From SURF-21 sp964592775 (lineage in GTDB: Bacteria > Actinomycetota > Geothermincolia > Geothermincolales > RBG-13-55-18): a stretch of DNA of 8,278 nt. The stretch lies in NCBI GenBank assembly GCA_964592775.1, contig CAZQFX010000127.1:1-8278 (forward strand), given 5' to 3'. Made by a program: the position numbers and the translations under genes. The notes beneath the pieces were generated by a model, which made no database searches, had not been told where the DNA came from, and worked only from the letters and a program-made list of their open reading frames with translations. Shown here piece after piece: positions 1 to 5,125 of this stretch. Numbering within the stretch: the stretch's first letter is position 1; the number at the start of each line of letters is the position of its first letter.

Positions 1-1
1 C

Positions 2-331
2 GAGGAACTGGTGCACGAGCTGGGAGAACGCGTGACCGACGCCATCATAGAGATCGAGAAGGAGAACGCGCTCGCCGCCTTGAGCGCCGAGGAAGCCGGG
101 AGCGGGTACGAAGGACTGCGATACCTCGCTGCCATCCGCGGCCTCGGGCTTATCACCAGTCTGGAGATGGTTCCGGAAAAACTCAACCTGAGGATGTCCA
201 ACCCGGCGCTTCCCGGCTACATCGTCGGCCTGGCCCTGGCCGTCTTCGAGCTGGCCAACAGCAGGCGCGGGCTGTATACCTGGAGCATAGCGCCCGATGG
301 AGACCTGCTCGTGGAGATAAACCCCGCTTGA
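2..331 (+). CDS. C-terminal part of an unrecognised protein, paralog of the 1258-1755 gene
   Basis: The reading frame is open from the left edge (codon at base 2) to a TGA at 329-331, giving 109 residues of a protein whose N-terminus lies outside the window. An internal GTG at base 11 is unlikely to be the real start, because the similarity described below extends upstream of it. I do not recognise the family. Seen directly: all 109 residues align without a gap to the C-terminal part of the minus-strand protein at 1258-1755, with about 34 identical positions. These include ELG near the start, RGLG in the middle, LxLRxxN, IVG, FE, a Trp, and DGxLxVExxPA at the end. The paralog has a CxxC motif in the ~55 residues missing here, so the complete protein may carry one too. 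No membrane segment is visible. The function is unknown. The nearby response regulator suggests, but does not show, a signalling link. Confidence 0.7.
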   Translation, partial: EELVHELGERVTDAIIEIEKENALAALSAEEAGSGYEGLRYLAAIRGLGLITSLEMVPEKLNLRMSNPALPGYIVGLALAVFELANSRRGLYTWSIAPDGDLLVEINPA

Positions 332-357
332 GCCCTCTGACGGGCCGGCCTTCAAGC
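326..357 (+). terminator. possible terminator hairpin after the left-edge gene
   Basis: GCTTGA (326-331, overlapping the stop codon) pairs with TCAAGC (352-357). Inside, GCCC (332-335) pairs with GGGC (342-345), leaving a bulge. The position right at the stop codon fits a terminator. There is no T-run afterwards, so a classical intrinsic terminator is doubtful. Confidence 0.25.
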
Positions 358-750
358 TATCAAGAAACACCGGGTAACAATGTAGAGTTCTTCTCCCAGA
401 AGTGTGGATAGAGAGATACAAGTGAATTTGCGCCAGTACGGAAAAGAGCTGGTGGTTAAGGTATGGGTAAACCATCGCATATCAGATGCCATCCGGATTA
501 CCCACACTCTATGGCGAAGAGCCTAACATAGAGAGTTCCAAGACCTGACCCGACCGCATATACGTTCTTCCCCGTCGCCATGCGACTTCTTGGAGGAGAG
601 CCTCCCTCGCAAAACTCCGAAGTGGTTCTCATCAACCAGAGTCACCAATCCGGGTGCCCTATATCACCCCCTTGGGGGATGGGTGACGGCGGGAGGTCCG
701 TCGATGCAGAAAGTACCGGAAAAGCGGAAACGAGAGAGGAGGGCTGCAAG
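332..750. other. 419-bp gene-free leader region rich in short inverted repeats
   Basis: I see no convincing gene on either strand. The stretch holds an unusual series of perfect short inverted repeats. They are TGGGTAA/TTACCCA (464-470 with 498-504), CTCTATG/CATAGAG (507-513 with 527-533), GTCGC/GCGAC (574-578 with 582-586), GGAGG/CCTCC (592-596 with 601-605), TGGTT/AACCA (623-627 with 634-638), TCACCC/GGGTGA (664-669 with 681-686) and GACGG/CCGTC (685-689 with 698-702). A 15-base imperfect direct repeat (13 matches) lies at 408-422 and 528-542. The left part is visibly poorer in GC than the genes. It could be a structured 5' leader of the response regulator, a small RNA, or decayed intergenic DNA. 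I could not match it to a known riboswitch class or to tmRNA, RNase P RNA or SRP RNA. Confidence 0.4.
736..743 (+). promoter_or_regulatory. Shine-Dalgarno site setting the response-regulator start
   Basis: GAGGAGGG lies 7 bases before the ATG at 751. The open frame continues upstream to an ATG at 580, but only the 751 start has this site, and only it begins the protein directly at the receiver-domain fold. Confidence 0.8.
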
Positions 751-1149
751 ATGGACAAGAAAAAGATACTCATCGTAGACGACGACGAATCGGTCGTAAG
801 GATCCTCAGCATCAATCTCGCGCTGGAGGGCTTCGAGGTCTATACCGCTTTTGACGGCATGTCCGCCGTGATGAGCGCGCACAGGGTCCAGCGGGACCTC
901 GTGATCCTCGACGTGAAGATGCCGGCGGGGGACGGTTTCAGCGTGGTGGAGAGGCTAAAATCCTCTACCAAGACATTCACCATACCGATACTGTTCATCA
1001 GCGCCCTGCCCAAGGAGGATATCGAGAAGAAAGCCCTGGAGGCGGGGGTCAGCCACTGTTTCGCGAAGCCGTTCGACCCCACGGCGCTCATGAACTACAT
1101 CAAGAGCGCGCTCGGGATAAGGAAAGACCAGTACGTGGTAAACCTGTAA
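751..1149 (+). CDS. single-domain response regulator (CheY-like receiver)
   Basis: Cytoplasmic phosphoacceptor of a two-component system, consisting of a receiver domain only (132 residues) with no DNA-binding or enzyme output domain. Key positions are all visible: the acidic pocket in VDDD (Asp10/Asp11), the phosphorylation site Asp54 in LDVKMP, the switch Ser84 in FISA, and the invariant Lys106 in the KPF motif. The length matches a lone receiver domain plus a short C-terminal tail rich in Lys, Asp and Tyr. Start chosen at the ATG with GAGGAGGG seven bases upstream, not at the far upstream ATG at 580, which would add 57 residues unlike a receiver domain. Receivers of this kind act by protein-protein contact or within a phosphorelay. 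No histidine kinase is present in the window. It sits between two paralogous genes of unknown function and is followed by a long hairpin with an AATTTT tail. Confidence 0.93.
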   Translation: MDKKKILIVDDDESVVRILSINLALEGFEVYTAFDGMSAVMSAHRVQRDLVILDVKMPAGDGFSVVERLKSSTKTFTIPILFISALPKEDIEKKALEAGVSHCFAKPFDPTALMNYIKSALGIRKDQYVVNL

Positions 1150-1174
1150 GACGGAAGCCCCCTCTTTCCGGTGC

Positions 1175-1230
1175 GAAGGCTCGAGGGCATCTGGAAATCG
1201 CTTGCGGAGATACTCTCGAGCCTTCAATTT
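1175..1230 (+). terminator. long hairpin with T-rich tail after the response regulator
   Basis: A perfect 11-bp inverted repeat, GAAGGCTCGAG at 1175-1185 and CTCGAGCCTTC at 1215-1225, is extended inward by a G-T pair, a G-C pair, one mismatch and four more pairs (to 1192 and 1208). It is followed by AATTTT (1225-1231 region). It lies 25 bases after the response-regulator stop and before the convergent gene, so it probably ends the plus-strand transcript. The loop of about 15 bases is large for an intrinsic terminator. Confidence 0.55.
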
Positions 1231-1257
1231 TCGATTAATGGGGCCATACAAGGCAGT

Positions 1258-1755
1258 TCAGGTCCTGGCCGGGGTCACCTCGACCTCCAGCTCTCCGTCT
1301 CCGGAGAGCCGCCATTCCACCCGCGACCTGCTTCCCGTCACCGCCTCGAAGGCACCCTGCATGGAGCCCACGATCATCAGATGCAGAACGGCGTTTTCCA
1401 GGCGGAGGCGCAAGCCTTCCTTCCTGGCCTTCGCCTCCCGCACGTTCCCCAATCCCCGCAGCGCGAACTGGGCGCGGAAATCCTCCTCGTCGAGCACGTT
1501 CCACAGGGAGAAGAAGCCCGCGCTGGTGTAGCGCCGCAGCGCCTCCACCACCACGCCGGGGATGGCGCCCCCCAGCTCGTTTTCCAGTTCCTGGAATACC
1601 GGGTCGAGTTCGTACGGGGCCAGCATGACCATGCGGCGCTGCGTGGACGCGTCGACGATGACCCCCCGCTCCATATGCCAGTCGTACGCGGCAAGGCCCA
1701 GTGGGCCCCCGCACGAGGCGCACCTCTCCAGCTCCACGTCACCGGGATGGTGCAC
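1258..1755 (-). CDS. unrecognised CxxC protein, paralog of the left-edge protein; start probably frameshifted
   Basis: Predicted soluble protein of 165 residues from a GTG at 1755. I do not recognise the family. An N-terminal CxxC motif (RCASCGGPLG, residues 11-20) could bind zinc or another metal, or be one half of such a site. From about residue 55 to the end it aligns without gaps with the partial protein at 2-331 (about 31% identity), sharing ELG, RGLG, LRLR/NLRM-xN, IVG, FE, W and DGxLxVExxPA. The family therefore looks like a CxxC head plus a conserved ~110-residue domain. Oddity: the GTG has no good ribosome site, whereas GGAGGT at 1774-1779 lies 7 bases from an ATG at 1766 that is out of frame with the body. 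One extra base in the GGG run at 1744-1746 (CCC on the coding strand) would join them as MGDTCTIPGDVELERC. Either the assembly lacks a base or the gene is broken at its 5' end. Convergent with the response regulator. Confidence 0.7.
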   Translation of the reverse strand: MHHPGDVELERCASCGGPLGLAAYDWHMERGVIVDASTQRRMVMLAPYELDPVFQELENELGGAIPGVVVEALRRYTSAGFFSLWNVLDEEDFRAQFALRGLGNVREAKARKEGLRLRLENAVLHLMIVGSMQGAFEAVTGSRSRVEWRLSGDGELEVEVTPART

Positions 1756-1773
1756 GTATCGCCCATCTTACCG

Positions 1774-1779
1774 ACCTCC
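1774..1779 (-). promoter_or_regulatory. strong Shine-Dalgarno site, out of frame with the downstream body
   Basis: On the minus strand GGAGGT is followed after 7 bases by an ATG (1766-1764). This is the best initiation site for the 1258-1755 gene, but the ATG reads a frame without the CxxC motif or the conserved domain. Confidence 0.65.
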
Positions 1780-1998
1780 AATACCGTAAGAGCCGGCGGA
1801 ACCATGCCCGCTTCGATGCTCGCCTTCTTGTTGATGTATCGAAATCGCCGGGATTTCCTTGAGCGTGCGGGGCGCGGAGCCGGCAGGGGAGTCCGCCCCC
1901 GGGTATGCGCCTCGGCCGTACGGGCATGCGGTATAGTAGGGGAGGAAACGCCATCATGTCGTGCTTTCTCGCGGGTTCTCAGACAGGAGGTAAGGGAG

Positions 1999-2778
1999 AT
2001 GGGAAAGAGGTTCGTGGACTTGAGCATCACCATCGAGGACGGCTTGCCCTCCGACCCCCCGGCGATGATACCGAAGATAATGTACCTGGAGCACGAGGCG
2101 GGTGCGGCCTCCATGGCCGAGTTCTTCCCGGGCATCGACCCCGCCAGGGACCTCCCCGGCGGCAAGGGGTGGGCGGTGGAGATCCTCACCCTGGCGACGC
2201 ACTCCGGCACCCACCTGGACGCGCCCTGGCACTACCACCCCACCATGGACGGGGGCAGGCCCGCCTTCACCATCGAGGAGGTGCCCCTGGAGTGGTGCAT
2301 GGGGCCCGGGGTGGTCCTGGATTTCCGGCATTTCCCGGACGGCTACCGCGTCATGGCGGCGGACATGGAGGAAGCCTTCGCGAAGATGGAGTACGAGCTT
2401 GCGGAGGGGGACATCGTCCTGGTGATGACAGGGGCCGGCAGGTTCTGGGGCCAGCCGGAGTACCTCCTCAAGGGCTGCGGCATGGGCGAGGAGGCCACCC
2501 TGTGGCTGCTCGACCGCGGGGTTAAGGTCACCGGCACCGACGCCTGGTCGTGGGACCGCCCGTTGCCCCTCATCGCCAGGGACTTCGAGGAGACGGGGGA
2601 CGCCTCGCTCATCTGGGAAGGCCACTTCGCCTCCATCGAGAAGGGCTACTGCCACATCGAGAAGATGACCAACCTCGACCAGCTGCCGCCGCACGGCTTC
2701 ACCTTTTTCTGCTTCCCCGTCAAGATAAAGAAAGCCAGCGCGGGCTGGATACGGGCGGTCGCCCTGCTGGAGGACTAA
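1999..2778 (+). CDS. cyclase-family metal-dependent hydrolase (kynurenine formamidase-like)
   Basis: Member of the cyclase family (PF04199), which contains metal-dependent amide and ester hydrolases such as arylformamidase and isatin hydrolase. It has 259 residues, a typical length. The signature HSGTHLDAPWH (residues 68-78) supplies the metal ligands His68, His72 and Asp74, with His78. Later conserved parts are GTDAWSWDRP (179-188), His209, and Glu221 before NLDQLP (225-230), then a final strand ending in RAVAL. The usual family opening, DLS near the N-terminus, is present (residues 7-9). No signal peptide, so cytoplasmic. Start: ATG at 1999 with AGGAGG at 1985-1990, 8 bases away. A TATAGT at 1932-1937 could be a -10 box, but I see no matching -35. 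The substrate cannot be told: neighbours give no tryptophan-degradation context, so naming it kynB would be unsafe. Divergent from the CxxC gene and followed by an inverted-repeat element. Confidence 0.9.
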   Translation: MGKRFVDLSITIEDGLPSDPPAMIPKIMYLEHEAGAASMAEFFPGIDPARDLPGGKGWAVEILTLATHSGTHLDAPWHYHPTMDGGRPAFTIEEVPLEWCMGPGVVLDFRHFPDGYRVMAADMEEAFAKMEYELAEGDIVLVMTGAGRFWGQPEYLLKGCGMGEEATLWLLDRGVKVTGTDAWSWDRPLPLIARDFEETGDASLIWEGHFASIEKGYCHIEKMTNLDQLPPHGFTFFCFPVKIKKASAGWIRAVALLED

Positions 2779-2858
2779 TCCCACCTTGGGGCCTGGCCCC
2801 TGCCTGGGGGGATTTCCGAATCACGTTCCCCCTCCAGGGATGACCCCAAGGCGGGATT
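2777..2858. repeat. 82-bp inverted-repeat element between the cyclase and dUTPase genes
   Basis: The outer arms at 2777-2791 and 2844-2858 are inverted copies with 14 of 15 pairs (AATCCCACCTTGGGG against CCCCAAGGCGGGATT). Inside are a perfect 13-bp palindrome GGGGCCTGGCCCC (2788-2800) and a second imperfect inverted repeat running from CCTGG at 2803 to CCAGG at 2834-2838. The left arm overlaps the last bases of the cyclase stop codon. There is no T-run on the plus side. It could be a strong mRNA-end hairpin or a small palindromic or MITE-like repeat. I see no target-site duplication. Confidence 0.6.
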
Positions 2859-2873
2859 ATCGTCACCATGGTT

Positions 2874-2879
2874 TATAAT
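2874..2879 (+). promoter_or_regulatory. perfect -10 box (TATAAT) before the dUTPase gene
   Basis: TATAAT stands 36 bases before the TTG start at 2916, in an AT-rich patch that contrasts with the GC-rich surroundings. No recognisable -35 hexamer lies 16-18 bases upstream. That position falls in the right arm of the inverted-repeat element. Confidence 0.45.
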
Positions 2880-2915
2880 ATGCGCCGAGAACATGAAGAG
2901 GGATGGTGAGAAAGC

Positions 2916-3773
2916 TTGGCGGAGACAAGGGAGATCGACGAACAACTCAGGCAGATGATGGACAAAATAGAGGGTATCCTCTCGTCCCACCCCGCCGCCG
3001 TATACTTGCCCTGCTTCTACCGTTCCGGGCCGCCGAGCATCTTTCTCAGGCAGAACTCCGTGCAGGTCCTGGTGCGGGGGCCAAGGGTCCTGCATTACGA
3101 GGTCGAGCCCTACGACCTGTTGGAGAACGGCTACCGCGAGGTGGAGACGGGCAGGTACTACCTGGCCTACGAGTTCCTCCCCGGGAGGCTGTTCGGGTTT
3201 GAGTACCAGGGCTGCCTGATGGAGAAGAGCCTTCCCGCGGAGGCGCTGGTCGAGGAAGTGCGGGCGATCCGGGAACGCCTGGGGATATATGGACTGTTGC
3301 CCTTGCTCGAGATGCGGCGCCTGGGGGATGCGGCGGAGGGCGGGATCCCCTTGCGCATCCGCAAGCTCGACCCCTCGGCCGACGTTCCCTCCTATGCCCA
3401 TCCCGGTGATGCCGGCCTCGATCTGTGCAGCGCAGAGGACCTGGCCCTCGAGCCGGGGGAGCGCGCCATGGTGAGCACCGGTTTCGCCATGGCCCTGCCT
3501 GAGGGGTACGCCGCGTTCGTGCAGCCCCGCAGCGGCCTTGCCGCGCGCAGCGGCGTCAGCATCGTCAATACCCCGGGGCTCATCGACTGCCATTACCGCG
3601 GGGAGGTGAAGGTCATCCTGGTGAACCTGGGAAGCGAGCCTTTTCGGGTCAAGCGGGGCGACCGCATCGCCCAGATGGTGGTCCAGAGGGTTGAGACGGC
3701 CCGGGTGGAGGTGGTGGAGGAGCTGGACGAGACGGCCAGGGGCGAGGGAGGATTTGGCTCCACCGGCCTCTAA
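2916..3773 (+). CDS. dut: dUTPase with an extra N-terminal domain
   Basis: Hydrolyses dUTP to dUMP and pyrophosphate, keeping uracil out of DNA and feeding dTMP synthesis; the family acts as a trimer. The C-terminal ~140 of 285 residues hold all five dUTPase motifs: AHPGDAGLDL (161-170), PRSGLA (204-209), GLIDCHYRGE (221-230, with catalytic Asp224 and Tyr227), RGDRIAQMVV (248-257) and RGEGGFGSTG (275-284). Ordinary trimeric dUTPases are about 140-160 residues, so residues 1 to ~145 are an addition. This part starts with a charged, probably helical stretch, continues with alternating hydrophobic segments (for example the YYLAYEFLPGRLFGFEY area) and ends in a helix before the enzyme. I recognise no domain in it. 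Start: TTG at 2916. An in-frame TGA at 2907 excludes earlier starts, and GGTGAG at 2905-2910 is the likely ribosome site. ATG codons at residues 14-15 are the alternative. A TATAAT lies upstream, so it may be a single-gene unit. Confidence 0.93.
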   Translation: MAETREIDEQLRQMMDKIEGILSSHPAAVYLPCFYRSGPPSIFLRQNSVQVLVRGPRVLHYEVEPYDLLENGYREVETGRYYLAYEFLPGRLFGFEYQGCLMEKSLPAEALVEEVRAIRERLGIYGLLPLLEMRRLGDAAEGGIPLRIRKLDPSADVPSYAHPGDAGLDLCSAEDLALEPGERAMVSTGFAMALPEGYAAFVQPRSGLAARSGVSIVNTPGLIDCHYRGEVKVILVNLGSEPFRVKRGDRIAQMVVQRVETARVEVVEELDETARGEGGFGSTGL

Positions 3774-3805
3774 TCATTGCATGAGGCCTGGTATTCCGAA
3801 CGCCG

Positions 3806-3955
3806 GGCCCCCCATCTTCCGAACACCGGCTGGGGACCGGCGACCTTGGCTGGGACATCCTCCCGCGCCTCATCTACGGCAGCCGGGTCTCGGTGCAAGT
3901 GGGAATCGTAGCCGTGGCAATATCGCTGATCATCGGGCTTTTCTTCGGTGCCCTG
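3806..3955 (+). pseudogene. internal fragment of a DppC/OppC-type peptide ABC transporter permease
   Basis: Read in the frame of base 3806, about 50 codons encode PPSSEHRLGTGDLGWDIL, then PRLIYGSRVSVQVGIVAV and AISLIIGLFFGAL. This closely follows the well-known early segment of DppC/OppC inner-membrane permeases (PSxEHPLGTDxLGRDVLSRLIYGARVSL, then VGxxxVxIAxxIGxxLGxLAG). The membrane-bound permease normally has about 280-300 residues. Here the upstream part (first membrane segment) and everything after the GAL of the second segment are absent. There is an in-frame TGA at 3782, no start codon with a ribosome site, and the sequence after 3955 no longer resembles the family. The usual LGRD Arg is Trp and the Ser of LSR is Pro, consistent with drift. 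No other transporter gene is near, so this is a relic left by deletion or insertion. Confidence 0.75.
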
Positions 3956-4089
3956 AGGCTGTCGCACAAACCCTGCGCCAGACATATTGCTCTCCACATA
4001 TTCACCGAAATGGCCCATTATCGACAGTTCGCCCTCCATTATGATGCCTATTTTGCCGCGATTTTGGGAGAGCGGGATTCGTGCGAGGT
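3956..4089. other. lower-GC stretch without a gene
   Basis: Between the permease relic and the 3' end of the membrane-protein gene the base composition drops, and no reading frame resembles a known protein. A minus-strand frame starting at 4039 runs across it but turns into the antisense of the relic and has no ribosome site. This may be scar DNA from the event that removed the transporter. Confidence 0.4.
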
Positions 4090-4704
4090 TTATGCAACAG
4101 GCTCCCCTGGCCGGTTATTTCGGTGGCTGGATTTGGGGGACCCCGAGATGGTGCTGTCCAGCAGCAGGGCCATCTTGCCCTCGACCTTGAAGATGAGCTC
4201 CGTCGCCAGGCGCAGCTTCGAGACGATGGAGACGATGAGCGCGAGGATGAAAACGGCTATGCAGATGGTAACGAACAGGTGCGTGGTCGTCCCCCACAGC
4301 AGGCGGCGGCCGGATTCGCGCACGAAAAGGAACGCCGCGGGCAGAAGGGTGGAAGTCAGAATGATGAGGACCACCGCCCGGACATACCGTCTCACCCCGC
4401 TCAGATAATGCTGGCGGAACTGCCGTACGCATTCCTTCTCGCTGAACTCGGGCATGGGCGCCTTGGGACGACGCCCTCGGCGGCGGCGTCCGGGAGGGCC
4501 GTCCGGGTCGTCCTCACCCCCGGCCTTGCCCCTGAAAGGCCCCGGGAACTCCTGCATCATCCGCCATGCTCCCTGGAAGAAAAGGCCCCTGTCCTCCAGG
4601 GCCAGGAGTTCCGTCATGGTCCGGTTCTGGCGCACCAGCGCCCACAGGATGAGGGAGAGCATGGAGGCCAGGACCACGGCCAGGAGTATCCACGGCAGGG
4701 CCAC
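4090..4704 (-). CDS. unrecognised membrane protein with three predicted helices
   Basis: A 204-residue protein that I do not recognise. Three hydrophobic segments are visible, at residues ~4-23, ~108-128 and ~142-162. Between the first and second is a soluble linker of about 80 residues with a Gly/Pro/Asp-rich stretch followed by a strongly basic run (GRRRRGRRPK, 72-81). After the third come a short amphipathic part and a polar, basic tail. The N-terminal segment lacks a clear cleavage site, so it is more likely a membrane anchor than a removed signal. Start: GTG at 4704, with AAGGGG about 8 bases upstream on the minus strand. I see no better ATG. No enzyme motif, repeat or cysteine pattern is seen. 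It stands alone: the 405 bp upstream contain no gene, and downstream is the transporter relic. Codon and base use look like the neighbouring genes, so it is probably genuinely coding. Confidence 0.65.
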   Translation of the reverse strand: MALPWILLAVVLASMLSLILWALVRQNRTMTELLALEDRGLFFQGAWRMMQEFPGPFRGKAGGEDDPDGPPGRRRRGRRPKAPMPEFSEKECVRQFRQHYLSGVRRYVRAVVLIILTSTLLPAAFLFVRESGRRLLWGTTTHLFVTICIAVFILALIVSIVSKLRLATELIFKVEGKMALLLDSTISGSPKSSHRNNRPGEPVA

Positions 4705-5109
4705 CTCAGCCGCCCCTTAGCCGCGCCATCGCTTGCGATCCCACGTTGTTACCCTCCACTCCAACGGTGCCCACCCGGCACATCCGGGGGCGCCGCCGGC
4801 AACCCTCGGGTCCTGTCCGCCCGCTTGGTTGATCCGGCCGGCCGGTGACCGTCCTACCAATTCTATTGAAGGTTCTTCTGCATTAATTGTGGGTGGCAAG
4901 AAAGGAAATGCGCAATGGCGAGATCGGGTCAGGCCCGATCCGAGGCTCGACCCCTAGGCCTGAGCCAAAGCCACCCACACTTTTTGAAAAACCTAACAAT
5001 GCAACGTCTCCTGTATCAAATCCCCTTTGCTGAGCTGCAGCGTTCCTACTCTGGCCGTTGCATTCAATACGCGGCGATATATAACGTACCGTTTCCCCGC
5101 CTTCCGTGA
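4705..5109. other. 405-bp gene-free region with several inverted repeats
   Basis: No credible gene is seen on either strand. From left to right it holds an ATCGC-TT-GCGAT near-palindrome (4728-4739) close to the membrane-protein start, a perfect 12-bp palindrome CCGGCCGGCCGG (4834-4845), the nested structure at 4888-4985 (listed separately), and an inverted repeat AATGCAACG/CGTTGCATT (4998-5006 with 5056-5064) around a 49-base spacer. The part after 4860 is visibly AT-richer than the flanking genes. Confidence 0.5.
4888..4985 (+). ncRNA. candidate structured RNA or compound terminator with a three-way-junction shape
   Basis: A perfect 10-bp closing stem, TGTGGGTGGC (4888-4897) with GCCACCCACA (4970-4979), encloses two further perfect stems in series: GATCGGG/CCCGATC (4922-4928 with 4934-4940, loop TCAGG) and GGCTC/GAGCC (4944-4948 with 4962-4966). 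The closing stem is followed on the plus strand by CTTTTTG (4980-4986), like the U-run of an intrinsic terminator. The first unpaired strand is purine-rich (4898-4921). No promoter is clear, and no known RNA family came to mind. It lies downstream of the Memo operon in the opposite direction, so it may instead be a simple terminator-like element. Confidence 0.35.
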
Positions 5110-5125
5110 CTACCGCGGGAAGGCG
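5098..5125 (-). terminator. hairpin across the Memo stop codon
   Basis: CGCCTTCC (5098-5105) and GGAAGGCG (5118-5125) form a perfect 8-bp inverted repeat with a 12-base loop containing the stop codon of the Memo gene. There is no T-run on the minus strand, so it may protect the mRNA end or end transcription weakly. Confidence 0.3.

Noticed and set aside
580..750. 57-residue N-terminal extension of the response regulator
   Set aside because: No ribosome site at 580. The extension is Pro/Ser-rich with no receiver-like content, and the ATG at 751 has an excellent ribosome site.
1171..1998. Upstream extension of the cyclase frame without a stop
   Set aside because: The frame stays open only because of high GC. 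It is antisense to the CxxC gene, and a strong ribosome site sits at the ATG at 1999.
1905..2525. 206-codon plus-strand frame with a ribosome-like site before an ATG at 1955
   Set aside because: After the cyclase start it becomes His/Arg/Gly-rich off-frame sequence. A short upstream peptide from 1955 is possible but unsupported.
3770..4039. 89-codon minus-strand frame beginning MEGELSIMGHFGEYVE
   Set aside because: Its first third looks protein-like, but there is no ribosome site, no family match, and the rest is antisense to the permease relic.
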